Shown piece after piece: positions 21,824 through 34,700 of a DNA stretch of 64,000 bases. Under the pieces are notes generated by a model. The model was given only the letters and a program-made list of their open reading frames with translations. It searched no databases and had not been told where the DNA came from. The first letter of the stretch is position 1. Every line of letters begins with the position of its first letter. Position numbers and translations under genes: made by a program. The stretch comes from Turritopsis dohrnii (Eukaryota; Cnidaria; Hydrozoa; Anthoathecata; Oceaniidae). The DNA is taken from positions 62,001 through 126,000 of the forward strand of contig BQMF02000287.1 in assembly GCA_027922465.2 (NCBI GenBank). The letters are read 5' to 3'.

Positions 21824-22721
21824 ATGGCAACTACAGGTCGAGGCAGAGGTCGAGGACTTCTTTCCAAGAAGCATTGGCTTGGAAATTTCAAACCAAAACC
21901 ATGTCTGGTTAAAAAAGAGGATATACTAGGTAAGTTAATCTAAACTCTCTGTCTGGATCCAGTTTTGCATGGAAATATGAGAAATTATTTAAACGTCACC
22001 AGATTTTCATAAGGCCGATAGAAATTTTATATTAGTTTAGCGTCACTTAACTCCTGAAAATGTCATGTGGCATGTTTTCATTATTCATTATTCATTAATT
22101 TTGTTCTAGTGCCATACATAGCCAGAAAACACATCAAATACACCATTTTGCATTATATTATAATCACTGAGATCCCATCCGCCCGAGTACGGTACTAGCT
22201 CAAGCTTTCAAATTACTTCAGACCTGCTTTTTCTTCAACTACATTGAAAAAGGAAGAAATTTTCAAGAAATTTTTGCAAATTAGGGATTCTGCAATGTAT
22301 ATATCTGATAGAAATTGAAACCATAACTCTATTATTCCAAAACGCTGCAAAAATTAATGTCTACTTCGATTACACAATCGAATGTCGAAATTTCGCTACA
22401 TTTATTATACGGAACACTCAGGGGAAGTCATCATACGCACATGGAAGAGCAATTACTTGGACATTTTGAACCGGGATACGACGGTCGGTGGTGGGTAGGC
22501 AAGCAAATGAAGTGGATGATGTATTATTCTAGTTAAATTGTCATTTTGTATTGAAATAATGAAATCTTGTAAAATAATGAACTTTTTTACGCGGGCACTT
22601 AATAAAGTGGTGCGGGTGGGTGACGCTAAACTAATATAAAATTTCCATCGACCTAACAAACCGTGTAGCATTTAGTTATATGTTATCTTTTTAAATAAAC
22701 TTATTTTTGAACAAATTTCTC

Positions 22722-22753
<32 letters not shown>

Positions 22754-25700
22754 GTTCTTATGTTATACATAACCGTCTACGTGCCTAATTACCGACAGCC
22801 TTCGTAATTACGGACATCGATCAAAACATAATTCCAACTGTCTGTAAATTAAAAACACGGCACATCTCGTACTGTCAACCAAACTGTAATAAAACAAACT
22901 TCAGAGATAATTAAATTTATTTGAACGCTACAAAATTACCGATATGCCATTTAGAATTTATTTTTCTAAACTTTAAAGATTTAAAATAGACTGCGCTCTC
23001 TTGAGAATCATGCGTATTTTTATGAGCTCCGTGTGTACAATGGTAGCCATATGTACAGATAAAAAATAATAATGGCCACCTCTGTCATGAAATATCGACA
23101 GGTCGAAAAGTTATGTTTAAAAATGAATTGAGGAATGAAAATGATTTTAGATCATGCTTTTAGAAAGTTAAAGGGAAATTAAGCCTTTATCAAAAACTTT
23201 TTATATTAGCTGCAGAAAGGTCTCATTAATCTTCTGTGACCATTAAAAATTATTTTAAATGATAACTATACTGAGTTTTTCGTTATTTAGTATTTAAAAA
23301 CGGACGCCATTGCAGTGCTCTGCGATGGAAATTTTGACGTCACAGAGCGATCGCTCTTTTTGTAAGGATTACATAAACTACAATATGCAGGGGCTAATCC
23401 AGAAAATTATTTTGGGCGTCGGTAGTAATAGCAACATAAGGACGAAGGCCTTTTTGAAACGCCGAATGTGTGTACATCGCATCTGGGGGTCTGGGGCAGA
23501 GCCTTAGTGGGGGTCCAGGGCCGATACTCTTTAAAAATATCAACTATTTATATGAACTAAAACATGTTCAACGTATTAAAATAAGTTTTCGCGCTCAATT
23601 GACAACGAAGGATAACTAAAGTTTTTTAAGCAATTATTCGCTGTTGCTAGGGAGAATGACCACCGTTGCTAAGGTAATTTTGAAATTTCCTTCGTTATAC
23701 GAATTCATTTGTTCACCTGAGGAAAGAATATGAAAACGGAAATGGTACCAGCAAGGCTCGTTTTCGCGTTATTCAATGAAATTAAAAAGCATCTTAGTTT
23801 CCAGCTCCCTTTAGTGAAAGCTTAACCGAATTTCCACGAACGGAAACTTGCGTAAGTTAAAATAATTTTTTGGGGCTGTGGTTGCGCACTGTTGGCTGGT
23901 TGCAAACATCCTCATGACAAGACCTGGTAGCGGTGGAGAGTAAAAGGATTCCCCGGCATATATTTTTTTAAAGATCATGCTTTGAAATATGTTATTATTT
24001 TCGTGATGGTTAACGAAAACAAATCGACACTGAATGAGGAATATGTAACGTTTTCAGAGAGAATGGCCTGTTATGTTTTCATTAGATTATTAAGAATAAG
24101 CAAGAGAAGCATTCTAAAGTATTTCTGTAGTTAATTTTTGCACAACTAGTATCGAATTTGGGCGCCCAAATTCGAGGCGCCCAAACTCGTTATACTGTTG
24201 TGGATTTCAGCCTCTATCAACCCCTGAATTATTTTGTTTTTGTTGATGAAAGTTCTTGTGTTCTTTGTGAAATAAAACCTTTATTAAAAAGTATTTCGTT
24301 TTAGATTTATAGCAGGTATAGTGTGTAGGTGAGTTTTTGAACAAATGTGTATATTTTAGATGTATAAAAAATGAAATCTTCAGTATGACTGTTTTTGTTT
24401 TTCTTGAATCGTTAACGATAAACTTATTTTACATTTTGCTGTTTCTTGATGTTTAAGATTGTTATGTTATCAGGGTCGCATCCAGACCGAAAATGATAAC
24501 GTTGAAATGTTATGGGCGCCCAAAAAATGTCCCCAAAAAATATCCAAAAGAAAAAGTCAGAATCATAAATTCCTGAACAAATTAAACAAAAGTAATTTAG
24601 AACAATTACCAAATTAGTTCAAACGTAACATTTCACACGGTTTAAATTTGTCCGGTCTGCTAAATAGTAATTTAGAGCTTCTCTCTGGTGCAGTTCTAAA
24701 TTATGCAATCCGTAACCAAATTTGAAGTACTTCATAAAACATGCAATTAAGTGATTTTTCGCCTCTTGAAAGTACTAAAATGTCAGAGCTATCGGAAGCA
24801 TCACAGCTGACGCGAAACCCCCTGCTGAAAATCGATGTCCCCATAAATGATCTGGATGCGACACTGGTTATGTTCGTGTTGTCTTTGTTGTTTTTCTACC
24901 GTTTCTCCTATCTTTAGAACATAGGCGTAAAAAACATGTCATCATGTGCTGCCTACGTCTGATGTTTCTGCAAATGAAATTCGCTCTGTGACGTCATGAT
25001 ATTTATAACGAAAGCTGTAATGGCGATTTAACTAAGTTGTTTTTTTAGCAGTTTTTTTCATTTGGAATACCTTTTATACATAAAAAGGTGTTCCTCTAGG
25101 ATAAATGAAGTATTTCATGCTCAAATTCAGAAAAGAAATTTTAAGGCTTAATTTCCCTTTAATTATCATAAAATAAGTCAAATAAATGAAGTTTTTGTAC
25201 GTCAATCACAGTGGGGGAGGACACTTTTTACTGAGTATTGAAATATAGGCCATTATGATTTTCACGGTCCATTATTCTCCAAGTGTTGCTGCTAATTGCT
25301 CTCTATGGGATTGCTCTGTTCCATAAAACATTTTATTCAGTTATACGTGGTGAACTTGGCAAGAATGCATGTCTATTTTCGCAACAAGAATGTTTGTTTA
25401 CATTTTGATGTCCGTAATTACGAAGGCTGTCCGTAATTAGGCACGAAGACGGAACTTTTTATGGTTTGTTATCGAAACCCCCTGGAGCATCACAAATTTT
25501 TTGCAGAAGACCTCTGTTTGTAACGTTTTGATTTGATATGTGTAAAAATCATTTTTGTAGCTCTAGGTGGTGACTTTGGAAATGCTGATGAAGACTTTAC
25601 GGATAGTACCCAAAGTATTGATGAATTGTCAGACAAGCTCGCTGGAGACATTTTATCTGATGAGAAAGAAGAAATTTCAGTTAGTGAGTTTGATGAGAAG

Positions 25701-28700
25701 CCAAGTATACAAAATTATGAATCAGTAACAGATCAATGCGATGAGAAATTACCCAAACTTGACATTAGTTCAGAAGGGAACTCAAAGATAACAGCATCAA
25801 CAGATCTGTTACCAGTATCTGATGAAAAAGCCTTACGTAGTAATTTAGCACACACTGTACACGCAAAGGAATTCATACCTGCTTTCCTAAAACAATCTGA
25901 AGAAAAATCTCAACAAGTTGACTATGAAGATGAAAAAACTGTTGTGTTAAATGTTCTAATGGATGCAATGATGATGATGGTTGATGATCCAGCTTTAATT
26001 CATGATAATTTGTCACAGTTGTCAGAACACTTACAGAATTTTGTCACAAATGAAGAAACTCTTAAAGCTGTAATTGGTGTGCTTTTCCAACAGGTTCTCT
26101 AATTTCTATCATCCTTTACAATATCAGAGTTTAAAATGTTGGACATTATGATGACAGAGGATTTTAATAACAAACCGTAACAAAACATAATGTCATTATA
26201 GCATTCTTTCTTCAGTAATTTTCCCTTAACATTTTTCATTGTTATTCCTTTTGCTCTTTTTAACATTAATTCACATAGCACTCAGTGGTTTATTATCAAA
26301 ATGCCTCGGAGCATAACATATAAAATGTATCTCTGTAAAATATTATTGAAAATGTATTTCATTGGACAGTTCTAGCAAATTAGTCTCTGCATCAAGTTTC
26401 ATAAATGCAATCAAAATAATCTAGACCAAATCATGATAAATCTTTTCTCTTCTTTTTATGAACAAACAGACTTTTCCATTTCCTTTGTTTTCAATTCCTT
26501 TTTTAAGGATTTCGTTTGTAAAATTATATCGTTTTTTGGTTCAAAGGGACTGACAGAGCAAAGCCATGCTTACATCATTGCAAAGATTTGTCAAAATTTG
26601 GACGAATCCAAGTCATTAGAACTGGAAGACGGAACAACCTTTCGAAAACTGTTTTTCAAAATGTAAGTATTGCGAACAGCATTTCTGAAACTGGTCTATT
26701 ATTGTAGAATCTACGTTAGTGGCAATAAATTACAGGCCAACCGTTTAAATGTCTGTGAACTGTTGTTGATATTAAAACTAAAAGAACCTCTAGAAGGTAA
26801 TGTTCTTGGACTGTTGTAGATTTTTTGGTATAAAATCCTTTTGGAGATAACCCTTAGTTAATTACAAACAATTTAATGAACTGCAATTTAGTTATAATCA
26901 ATATTCCTGTATTTTTTAATGTATCATTTGTTTCCATATCTTTTTTGGAATAAGTGTGAGGTCTGTTCATTTGATAGGTGCACTAATTTTAAAGAAGGAT
27001 GTTGCTTATTTTGATGTTTACGCTAACCAGAAGTTTTTGAGGCAAACAGAATAATTCTAGTATGATATTCAAATCAAATTGTTTGTTTGTTCTGCAGGTG
27101 TCAAGAAGAGTTCAATAAGATTAAGTTGGAATTGAACAACAACTTGGGCGACAGAGACAAAAGTTTGATTTCCAATACATCACTTCTTTTTGGAGAGTTG
27201 TATTGTCATATGAAGGTAAATGATATTGTGTAAAAAAATAATAGATTGAAGTTAGTCTCAAGTTAGATTGAAGTTAGCCTAGTATATGTGTTCATTTTCA
27301 AAGCGATGTCTCAAAAGGTAGGGAAAATAAAATCACAAGATTTCAGTGTACAATATCAAAAGAAAAGTGAAATATTGATTCACTCACAATAAGGTCTTAC
27401 TTCTTTGATAGTTGAAAGTTCAGACATATGCATGTAATTAAAAAAAAATGTGGCCAGAAGATGTTGGAGTATTTTTCGATATTTTAAAGTGATTGATAGA
27501 TTTTGTTATCATTTTGAAGAGATGCTTTCTTTTCATTATTAGCTTAAAGGGAAACCAAATCCTTTATTCAAATCTACAGTTTTCAAACTTGTCGAAATGC
27601 TTCTTGATTCTGGTGATGCAGAACTGCTTACCACATTGACGAAGCTACTAAAGGTAACATTTTTATTCATCTTTTGACAGGAAAAGGAATGAAAAACAAA
27701 CTTTTTGGTTGCAAATTAGTGCATCTTGCATAATTATTTCCAATATTTGTGACTGTCCATGGGAAAAAAAGTACATTCCATTTACCGATATGTGCAAATT
27801 ACCGGTAATTTTACCGGTAACTTAAGATTTTTTTAGCGATTACCGGTAACTATAATTTTTTATCGATAAATTTACCGCTTTACCGATAATTACCGGTATC
27901 GTAATGTAATGTAAAAAAATACCTAATGTGATTTACCGGTAGCGTCTCAGACGTAAGGTAAAGTGGCTAACCGATAGCGATAACATGTTTTTGAAAATGT
28001 TAATGTTTGTTTATACTAATTCCGCCATTTTTAAGACCCGGTCAAGTCATAAATTACCTAATTGTTGGTTGTTCAAAATATGTTTCTTTCTTGTTTTTTT
28101 ATTTTTCTAACAGCCCTTTGGTAATCTATACTCTTTTTATGTATATATTACAGGTAACATTCGTTTGTGTATCAAAATCAACTCGTTACCTGGTTCTCAT
28201 TCAGTTGAAAATAAGAGATAAAACAGTTTGTTCGAAATTTGGCAATAATAAAAACCGTCCGCTCTAATTCTATTAAGTTATTTTTGTAAATCCCATGACG
28301 AAAACTTTTATTTTTATTTTCCTCAGGGAAAGTCAGCTGAGACTTATTTTATTCAACAGATATTTCGCCTTCAACAAGTGGAGATGTGTCCTTAAAGAAT
28401 CGATCATATCGCAACGTTTTTAGTGATCTTTATTCACTTTTGTAACTTTATTCAGATAATATCTCGATAAAGAGTGAATTTGGGAAAAGACAAAATGAAA
28501 ACATTTTAACGTCGGCTTGACGAGTTGCAAAAGTTCTCTTTTGAAATACTCACCTTCGTTTAAACATTAATACTACCTGTTTCCTACAGTTTTTCATCAT
28601 CATCGTGGAAGATTGTCTGAAAGCTCAGGGCTCCAAAACTCTCCCATGTCCTGGCTGTAAAGCTTGCGTGGGTGCGCACTCTTCTCGCAGTAGTCAATGT

Positions 28701-31700
28701 TGATGATGGACAATCGGAAAACCTGTGGCAAGGTTCCAAATGGTAGTTCCTCTGTCCGTTCGAGTCTCATTGTCATACAACAGTCGAGCATAAGAGTGTT
28801 AGCATGAAGTGATGGAACCAACGTAACTTTCCTTGTACAACCTTTAGAAGACCTTTACTGCAATAGCATTAATATTTTAGTCGAAAGATCCTGGGAACTA
28901 AATGCTAAAATTTGGTTTCATACTACTACAAAAACATGTACACGAGAAAACATTAGGAAGATTGTTTATTTTCTTTGCGCAGTGCATATTCATCTAAAAA
29001 CATTTGATTACTGAACATTCGATGTGAATTCTTTTACGACTTTTAAGTATCCCGGAGGTAAAATGATTTTCAAATTATTACGTACGGTAACGTATAACAC
29101 CATATAAACGATAACTTAGGCATAACAGCTCTTAAAGCTAGCTCTTTTCTCGTTTTAAAAACTACCATAGTTCACACTTTACCAATAAAATTGGATTTAG
29201 ATTTACCAGTAAATTTACCGATAAAAGTATTGATCAATTTGTGTACCGGTAATTACCGATAATATAATTAGTTTACCGGTATAATGAAAATTTTACCGGT
29301 AAAAATATCGATACTACATCTTTAGCGGTAAAAATACCGGTATATTTTACCGGTAAAATGAAATGTACTTTTTTTCCCATGGACGGTCACAAATGTTTTA
29401 TGTTTTCTCAATATAATTTTGTTTGCCCTAATTTGAAACCTGTTTGTGAAGCTGCTTTACCTGTAGATTTAGATGTAGATTTCAGCAGACATTTTTATGA
29501 TCTCATTTTCAAGTTGATTACTGGCACAGAAAAAAAAAATGTATCTAATGGTTCTGAAATTGGCTGATGCTACAGTTGTTGCAGTCAGAGTGGGAAGTTG
29601 GGGGGTTTCTCTTCCTGGTTAATTATAAACTGAAACATCACTCAGTTAAGACCAGGAATCATGAATAATGCAATTGTATAATGGAATAAATTTATAAACT
29701 AAGTTTGGTAGGAAATCGTTACCTTTTCTGTGGTATTTCAAGATCCTCTTACAAATATTAGAATACAGTGCAATTTATGCTTTATTGTACTTTCGATTGC
29801 AGTTGGTTGGTCCAGAACTTGATGTTGATCGACCAAGAGATGTTGAAGAGATGTTCAACAAAGTGAGAGACTTCTATCTTGACAAGAAGAAAACTGAACA
29901 GCTACCAGTGTAAGTTCTAGGTAGTTTTCGGTGGTGTCGGGTAAACATGGCTTCTCTTCAGACATCAATGTATTCTAGACAAACTGGCCTCCATTTTCCA
30001 ATATCTGTTTACACTTTTCTTGGAAGGGGTTGAAGGGGATGACCAACAGTTATCAGTAATGGAGCAGGTAAAATCATCATAAAGTCACTACGATGAAGTG
30101 TGTTGAACTGCTGTGTTTATTTTGTATTCCTTTAAAGAACTTACTCCTCTGCAGTGATTTTTTTGTAAAGTTTACCCATTAGTAAATTGCCTTAAAATTT
30201 CATTTGTGTCACCAGTGTCTTTGCAATTCATAACATTTTTGTCTCAATATTTTCATAAAAGTGACAACCTGTGACAATACAGGAACTGTTCTCAATGTTT
30301 ACGGGGGGTAATACAGGATTTGAATTTGGGCGGCGCTAGTTGACACGTGAGTTTCGCTTGCAAGACAAACCATGGCAGCTATCTGGGAGGTCTAGATGGT
30401 GGGCGCTGTGAATTTTCGATTTGGGGCACTATATTGGCCTAAAATCGCTAAAAGTTATGTTCGTATTTCTATTTATCGTCTTGCTACAAATATAAATTTT
30501 GGTGCAGCTTAATAGTCAGCGTTTTCACTCCTATTTATTTTCGTTTTGATGGAATAGGGCATGGATGATAAAGGGAGAGAAGAGATACTTGTATTTTAGC
30601 TGTTATTGTATATTTTTAAATAGAGCTTGTCTCAAGAGACTTCTTTTTTGTTACACATCCGGTCTCCGCATTCTGATCACGTGTGTTAAGAAAAAAATTA
30701 TCGTTTCATCCATGCAGATAATATGAGAAACTTTTATATCAACGTTTCATTGAATAAACAAGTAAGTTCAAACATGAAGAAGTGAGGTTTGAATTTGGGC
30801 ACTGAACTTTCGATGCCCAAAAGTGCATTTCGCTTTGGTTTTTGACCTGTATAACCCCCTGGTTTACTTGTAACAAAAATATGTTAGTAAAGAATGCAAA
30901 AATAAACCTGAACGCACAAGATTTTCAAAAAATTAACAAACTGTTTCATATAACATCACCTTCAAAATGTTGTTTTACGTTTCTGAGGCTTACTCCTTAT
31001 AGCACTGCAGATGAATTTGTTGCGAACACCAGGTCTAACCCGATTGCCAATAATAGAAAGACTTCTGTAAAGGATACAATACGTGTCTGCAACTGAAAGA
31101 AAAGGAATTGAAAGGATTTCGACATTTAGTTCATGATTATCAACAGAGCCATCGGTGGAACAAAGTTTTGAAGTAAAAAAAAAAACTTCGAAAGAGGGAT
31201 AACGAAGTGCGAAAGTGTATGATGATGGTCATGATATCATTATCGCTGAAATTCTCTAATATTGTTTTTCTTGAAAGAATGAGGCAGTAATAATGCAGTA
31301 ATTTGCTCATTTGACCAGATAGAATAACAAAATTTTGATCACTAATTGGTATGATCACAGGGAGAGGGGAGCAATAAAGAGCAATAATAATAAATAGGCG
31401 AAACAAAGCTTTTGCATTTGATATCAACTTTGTTTTTTTCTAGATCTGTGAAAGATGGCATCTGGCGCGTGTACAAACTGCATAGTAGGGACTGGGACCG
31501 AAGGAGCAGCCAGCCATCAACACCAACTTCATTGCAGTACTCGCCAAGATTTCCCGATGTAAGAAAAGTCATATGTATTTGTTTATTTGTCCCAGTAATG
31601 TTATTTTTTATGTGTGTGAAATGCTAATTGTCAGTTTTAGGAGGGTATATAGTGCATATACAGAGTATACTGTTTCCGATTGGAGAAAATTTTCTGCTTC

Positions 31701-34700
31701 ATGGGTAACAATAACAACTTTATCCCTAAGGTGTTTGAATAAGCAATATGTGTACTGCACTCTGTGTCAACTGCATCTAGGATTAAAGACTGTCAGTCTG
31801 CCATCATGTTTTTGCCTCATATTTTATTCATCATACTTTTAATTTTTCTTTAGCAAGATCCTGTCACAAATTTTCCAGTGCCTGTCGGTGAGTTTTATGC
31901 AAATATTTCCAAGATATCCCAATTGTGTCCTAATAAAACCTGTTTGGTAGTCTAGTAAATCCATGCGCTGAGTTAGGTCAACAAGATGTAACCATGGGTT
32001 TTTACAGTATTTTGTTTAATGCTAAAATTTCATATAATGTTTCTTATAGTCCTAAAATTCCAGTAAATCCATGGGCTGGGTTAGGTCAACAATATGTAAC
32101 CATGGGTTTTTACAGTATTTTGTTTAATGCTAAAATTTCATATAATGTTTGTTATAGTGCTAAAATTCCATATGAATTAAATTTTAATGTTAAAAAGATC
32201 AAAAGAAATAACAACAAGATGCCCTTATGGGCAGAAAGATTTCTGCAAAATCTGTTGAAGCATGAAAAATGAAAAAATGATGACATTTATGAAATTCGAC
32301 AAAAAATGTTACGCGATTTAAGTGGGCTCGAACCACCGACCTTTCGGTTAACAGCCGAGTAACTAGCCAACTGCGCCACAGAACTACACGTGTATCTGTA
32401 ATGTAAAAACCGCTATGTTTAGACAGGAAGAAAAAAAATGGAGGAGAAAAACCAAAGCCGGTTGTAATGTATTTCTTGCTTTCGCAAAAATCCAAAATCG
32501 AAATGTTTTATGACATATTTTAAAATTCGAAAAAAATTCAGAAAATCTACGTGGGGTCGAACCACCGACCCTTTGGTTAACAGTTGACTGTACTAACCAG
32601 CTGTGCCATGGAAACCATGCACGTCAGTAAAGATATAAATATATATAGCTCTTTCGACTTTTCTGTTTCCAAACCGTTGAGAACTTCTTTTTTAGTTAGA
32701 AAAGAATGATCAGAGTCCAAGATAATTGGATTTCTGCGAAAGCAAGAAATACCTTACAACCGGCTTTGGTTTTTGGATTTCTGCGTAAGCAAGAAATACT
32801 TTACGATCGTCTTTCTCCTGTTTTTTCATCTTACTGTCCAAACCTACGCATTTTTGTTTCTTAAATTTCATTGGTTCATAAAAAAGCCGTCTTAATTGTC
32901 ATTGGTGCATAATGCCCGATTTCTACGAAAGGGTGCTAATATAGCCACCTTAACTTCAATAGCGACAGTTTATTGGCTTGATTTCCGCCATGTGATCATC
33001 CGGGTATTTTTCGACTTTACGTTTGCACGCCGTTTGCATAATGGCAGAAGAAACCGAAGAAACCCACATAGACTTCCGTATTGATTGATCAATACTGAAT
33101 AGATTTAAAAGAAGATTTACACTTTCAAAACCAAAAGTAAAAGGTAGAAATTTATAATTATCTTACAATGATTCTACTACGTTCATTCCTTTTTAAAAAC
33201 AAGTTCTCAATGTTTCGTAAAAACAGTGTGGGCAACTTTTATTTTTTGGAAAATGTCTGGGATTCTTTTAAGCCTTTCTAGATACAAAATACCGTTTGTT
33301 TCATGTGTGGGCTGTAGTGCTTTTTAAGCTCTGGATATTTACAGCTCAGCTCAGTTTCCTCTTCAGCTCCAACAACATACAAGGAATGTCTTGTCTAGAG
33401 GCCTGTGCATCTCATTTTATGTTTGATGTTTCTCTAGCTATTTCAGCTTATATACTTGTATAGTTCTTGGCTGTATTATCAATGTCCTGAGTTAGGAATG
33501 GAGACTTACTATTTACGATAGCAAATTGAAACTTACCTTGATTGTCTGTAAATTCTAAATACTGGACATCTTTTTACGCAAATTTCTGTTTTCAGTTATG
33601 TTTGCTAATTTTGGTAGCTAAGTTTAGGTCATATTTTTCATAATCCTAATCTTTGTTTACTTTTTGTGTTTGGGAAGTCTTTTCGTAATAAGGAAGATTG
33701 ACCGTACATACGTAATCATTGTGATATCTGAAAGCATATGAATTTGATGTTATTTTGTTCATTAAGTTTATTAGAAGTTAATGTAAGGTTCGTATTGTGT
33801 CAGTTGTGCTTTCATGATGCCCTGGCGTGTATACGTAATTAAAAATTTATTGTTTTTTAAGTTTTTGAATAAATTTTTATTATAATCTTTTCATGAAATT
33901 TAGTTGAGGTAATTTAAAAGCATTTTTAAATTAAAAAGATGGCAATGACATATTGTTATTCAAATTAAAGCACAAATTTCTGTTTTCAGTTATGTATGTT
34001 GATTTTAAATGTATATAGATGTATTTCGTATCATTAAAATCTACGCTTTCCTTTTTTTCCTTGTAAATTAGGAATTCTGTTAGGAAGATTGACAAGACAT
34101 ATTGAATTCATAAATTCATAACATTTACATTGACTTACATGCACACACATTGTCTTATCTGAATTGACCACTGAATCTTTGATATCATTTCGTACCAACA
34201 AAGTAAAGAACATTATGTCATTAAAATATAATCAAGTTTATTGATGTTTATTGGTTAATCAAGTTTTGCATAGTGACAATTATGTTTTTTCCAGATTTTT
34301 GGGGAGTACATGGTCAGAAATTTAATAAATATATATTGCGGATTAAACTTTTCTTAAATTTCAAGAATGTCATAGTCTTTCTTTTTTGTAATGACAGCTA
34401 TATATTTTTCAGTAATAATCATTCAGCTTGATTGTACAAACAGTTTTTTTATGAAAAGCTAAAGAATGACATAAAGAAAAGCTCATTCTTCTTTGATTTT
34501 GCAGAAATCCTTCTGCCCGATAGGGCATCTTGTTGGATTTCTGCGTAAGCAAGAAAGCCTTTACGATCGTCTTTGTTTTTTTTTTTTTTTTTTTTCATCT
34601 TACTGTCCAAACCTAGTCATATTTGTTTCTCCAATTTGATTGGTTCATAAAAAAGCCGTCTCAATCGTGATTGGTACATAATGCCCGATTTCTACGAAAG

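Noticed and set aside
28600..28821. 73-aa minus-strand ORF as the transposase of the 27745-29394 element
   Set aside because: No HTH, DDE or zinc-finger signature is visible, and the frame is too short.
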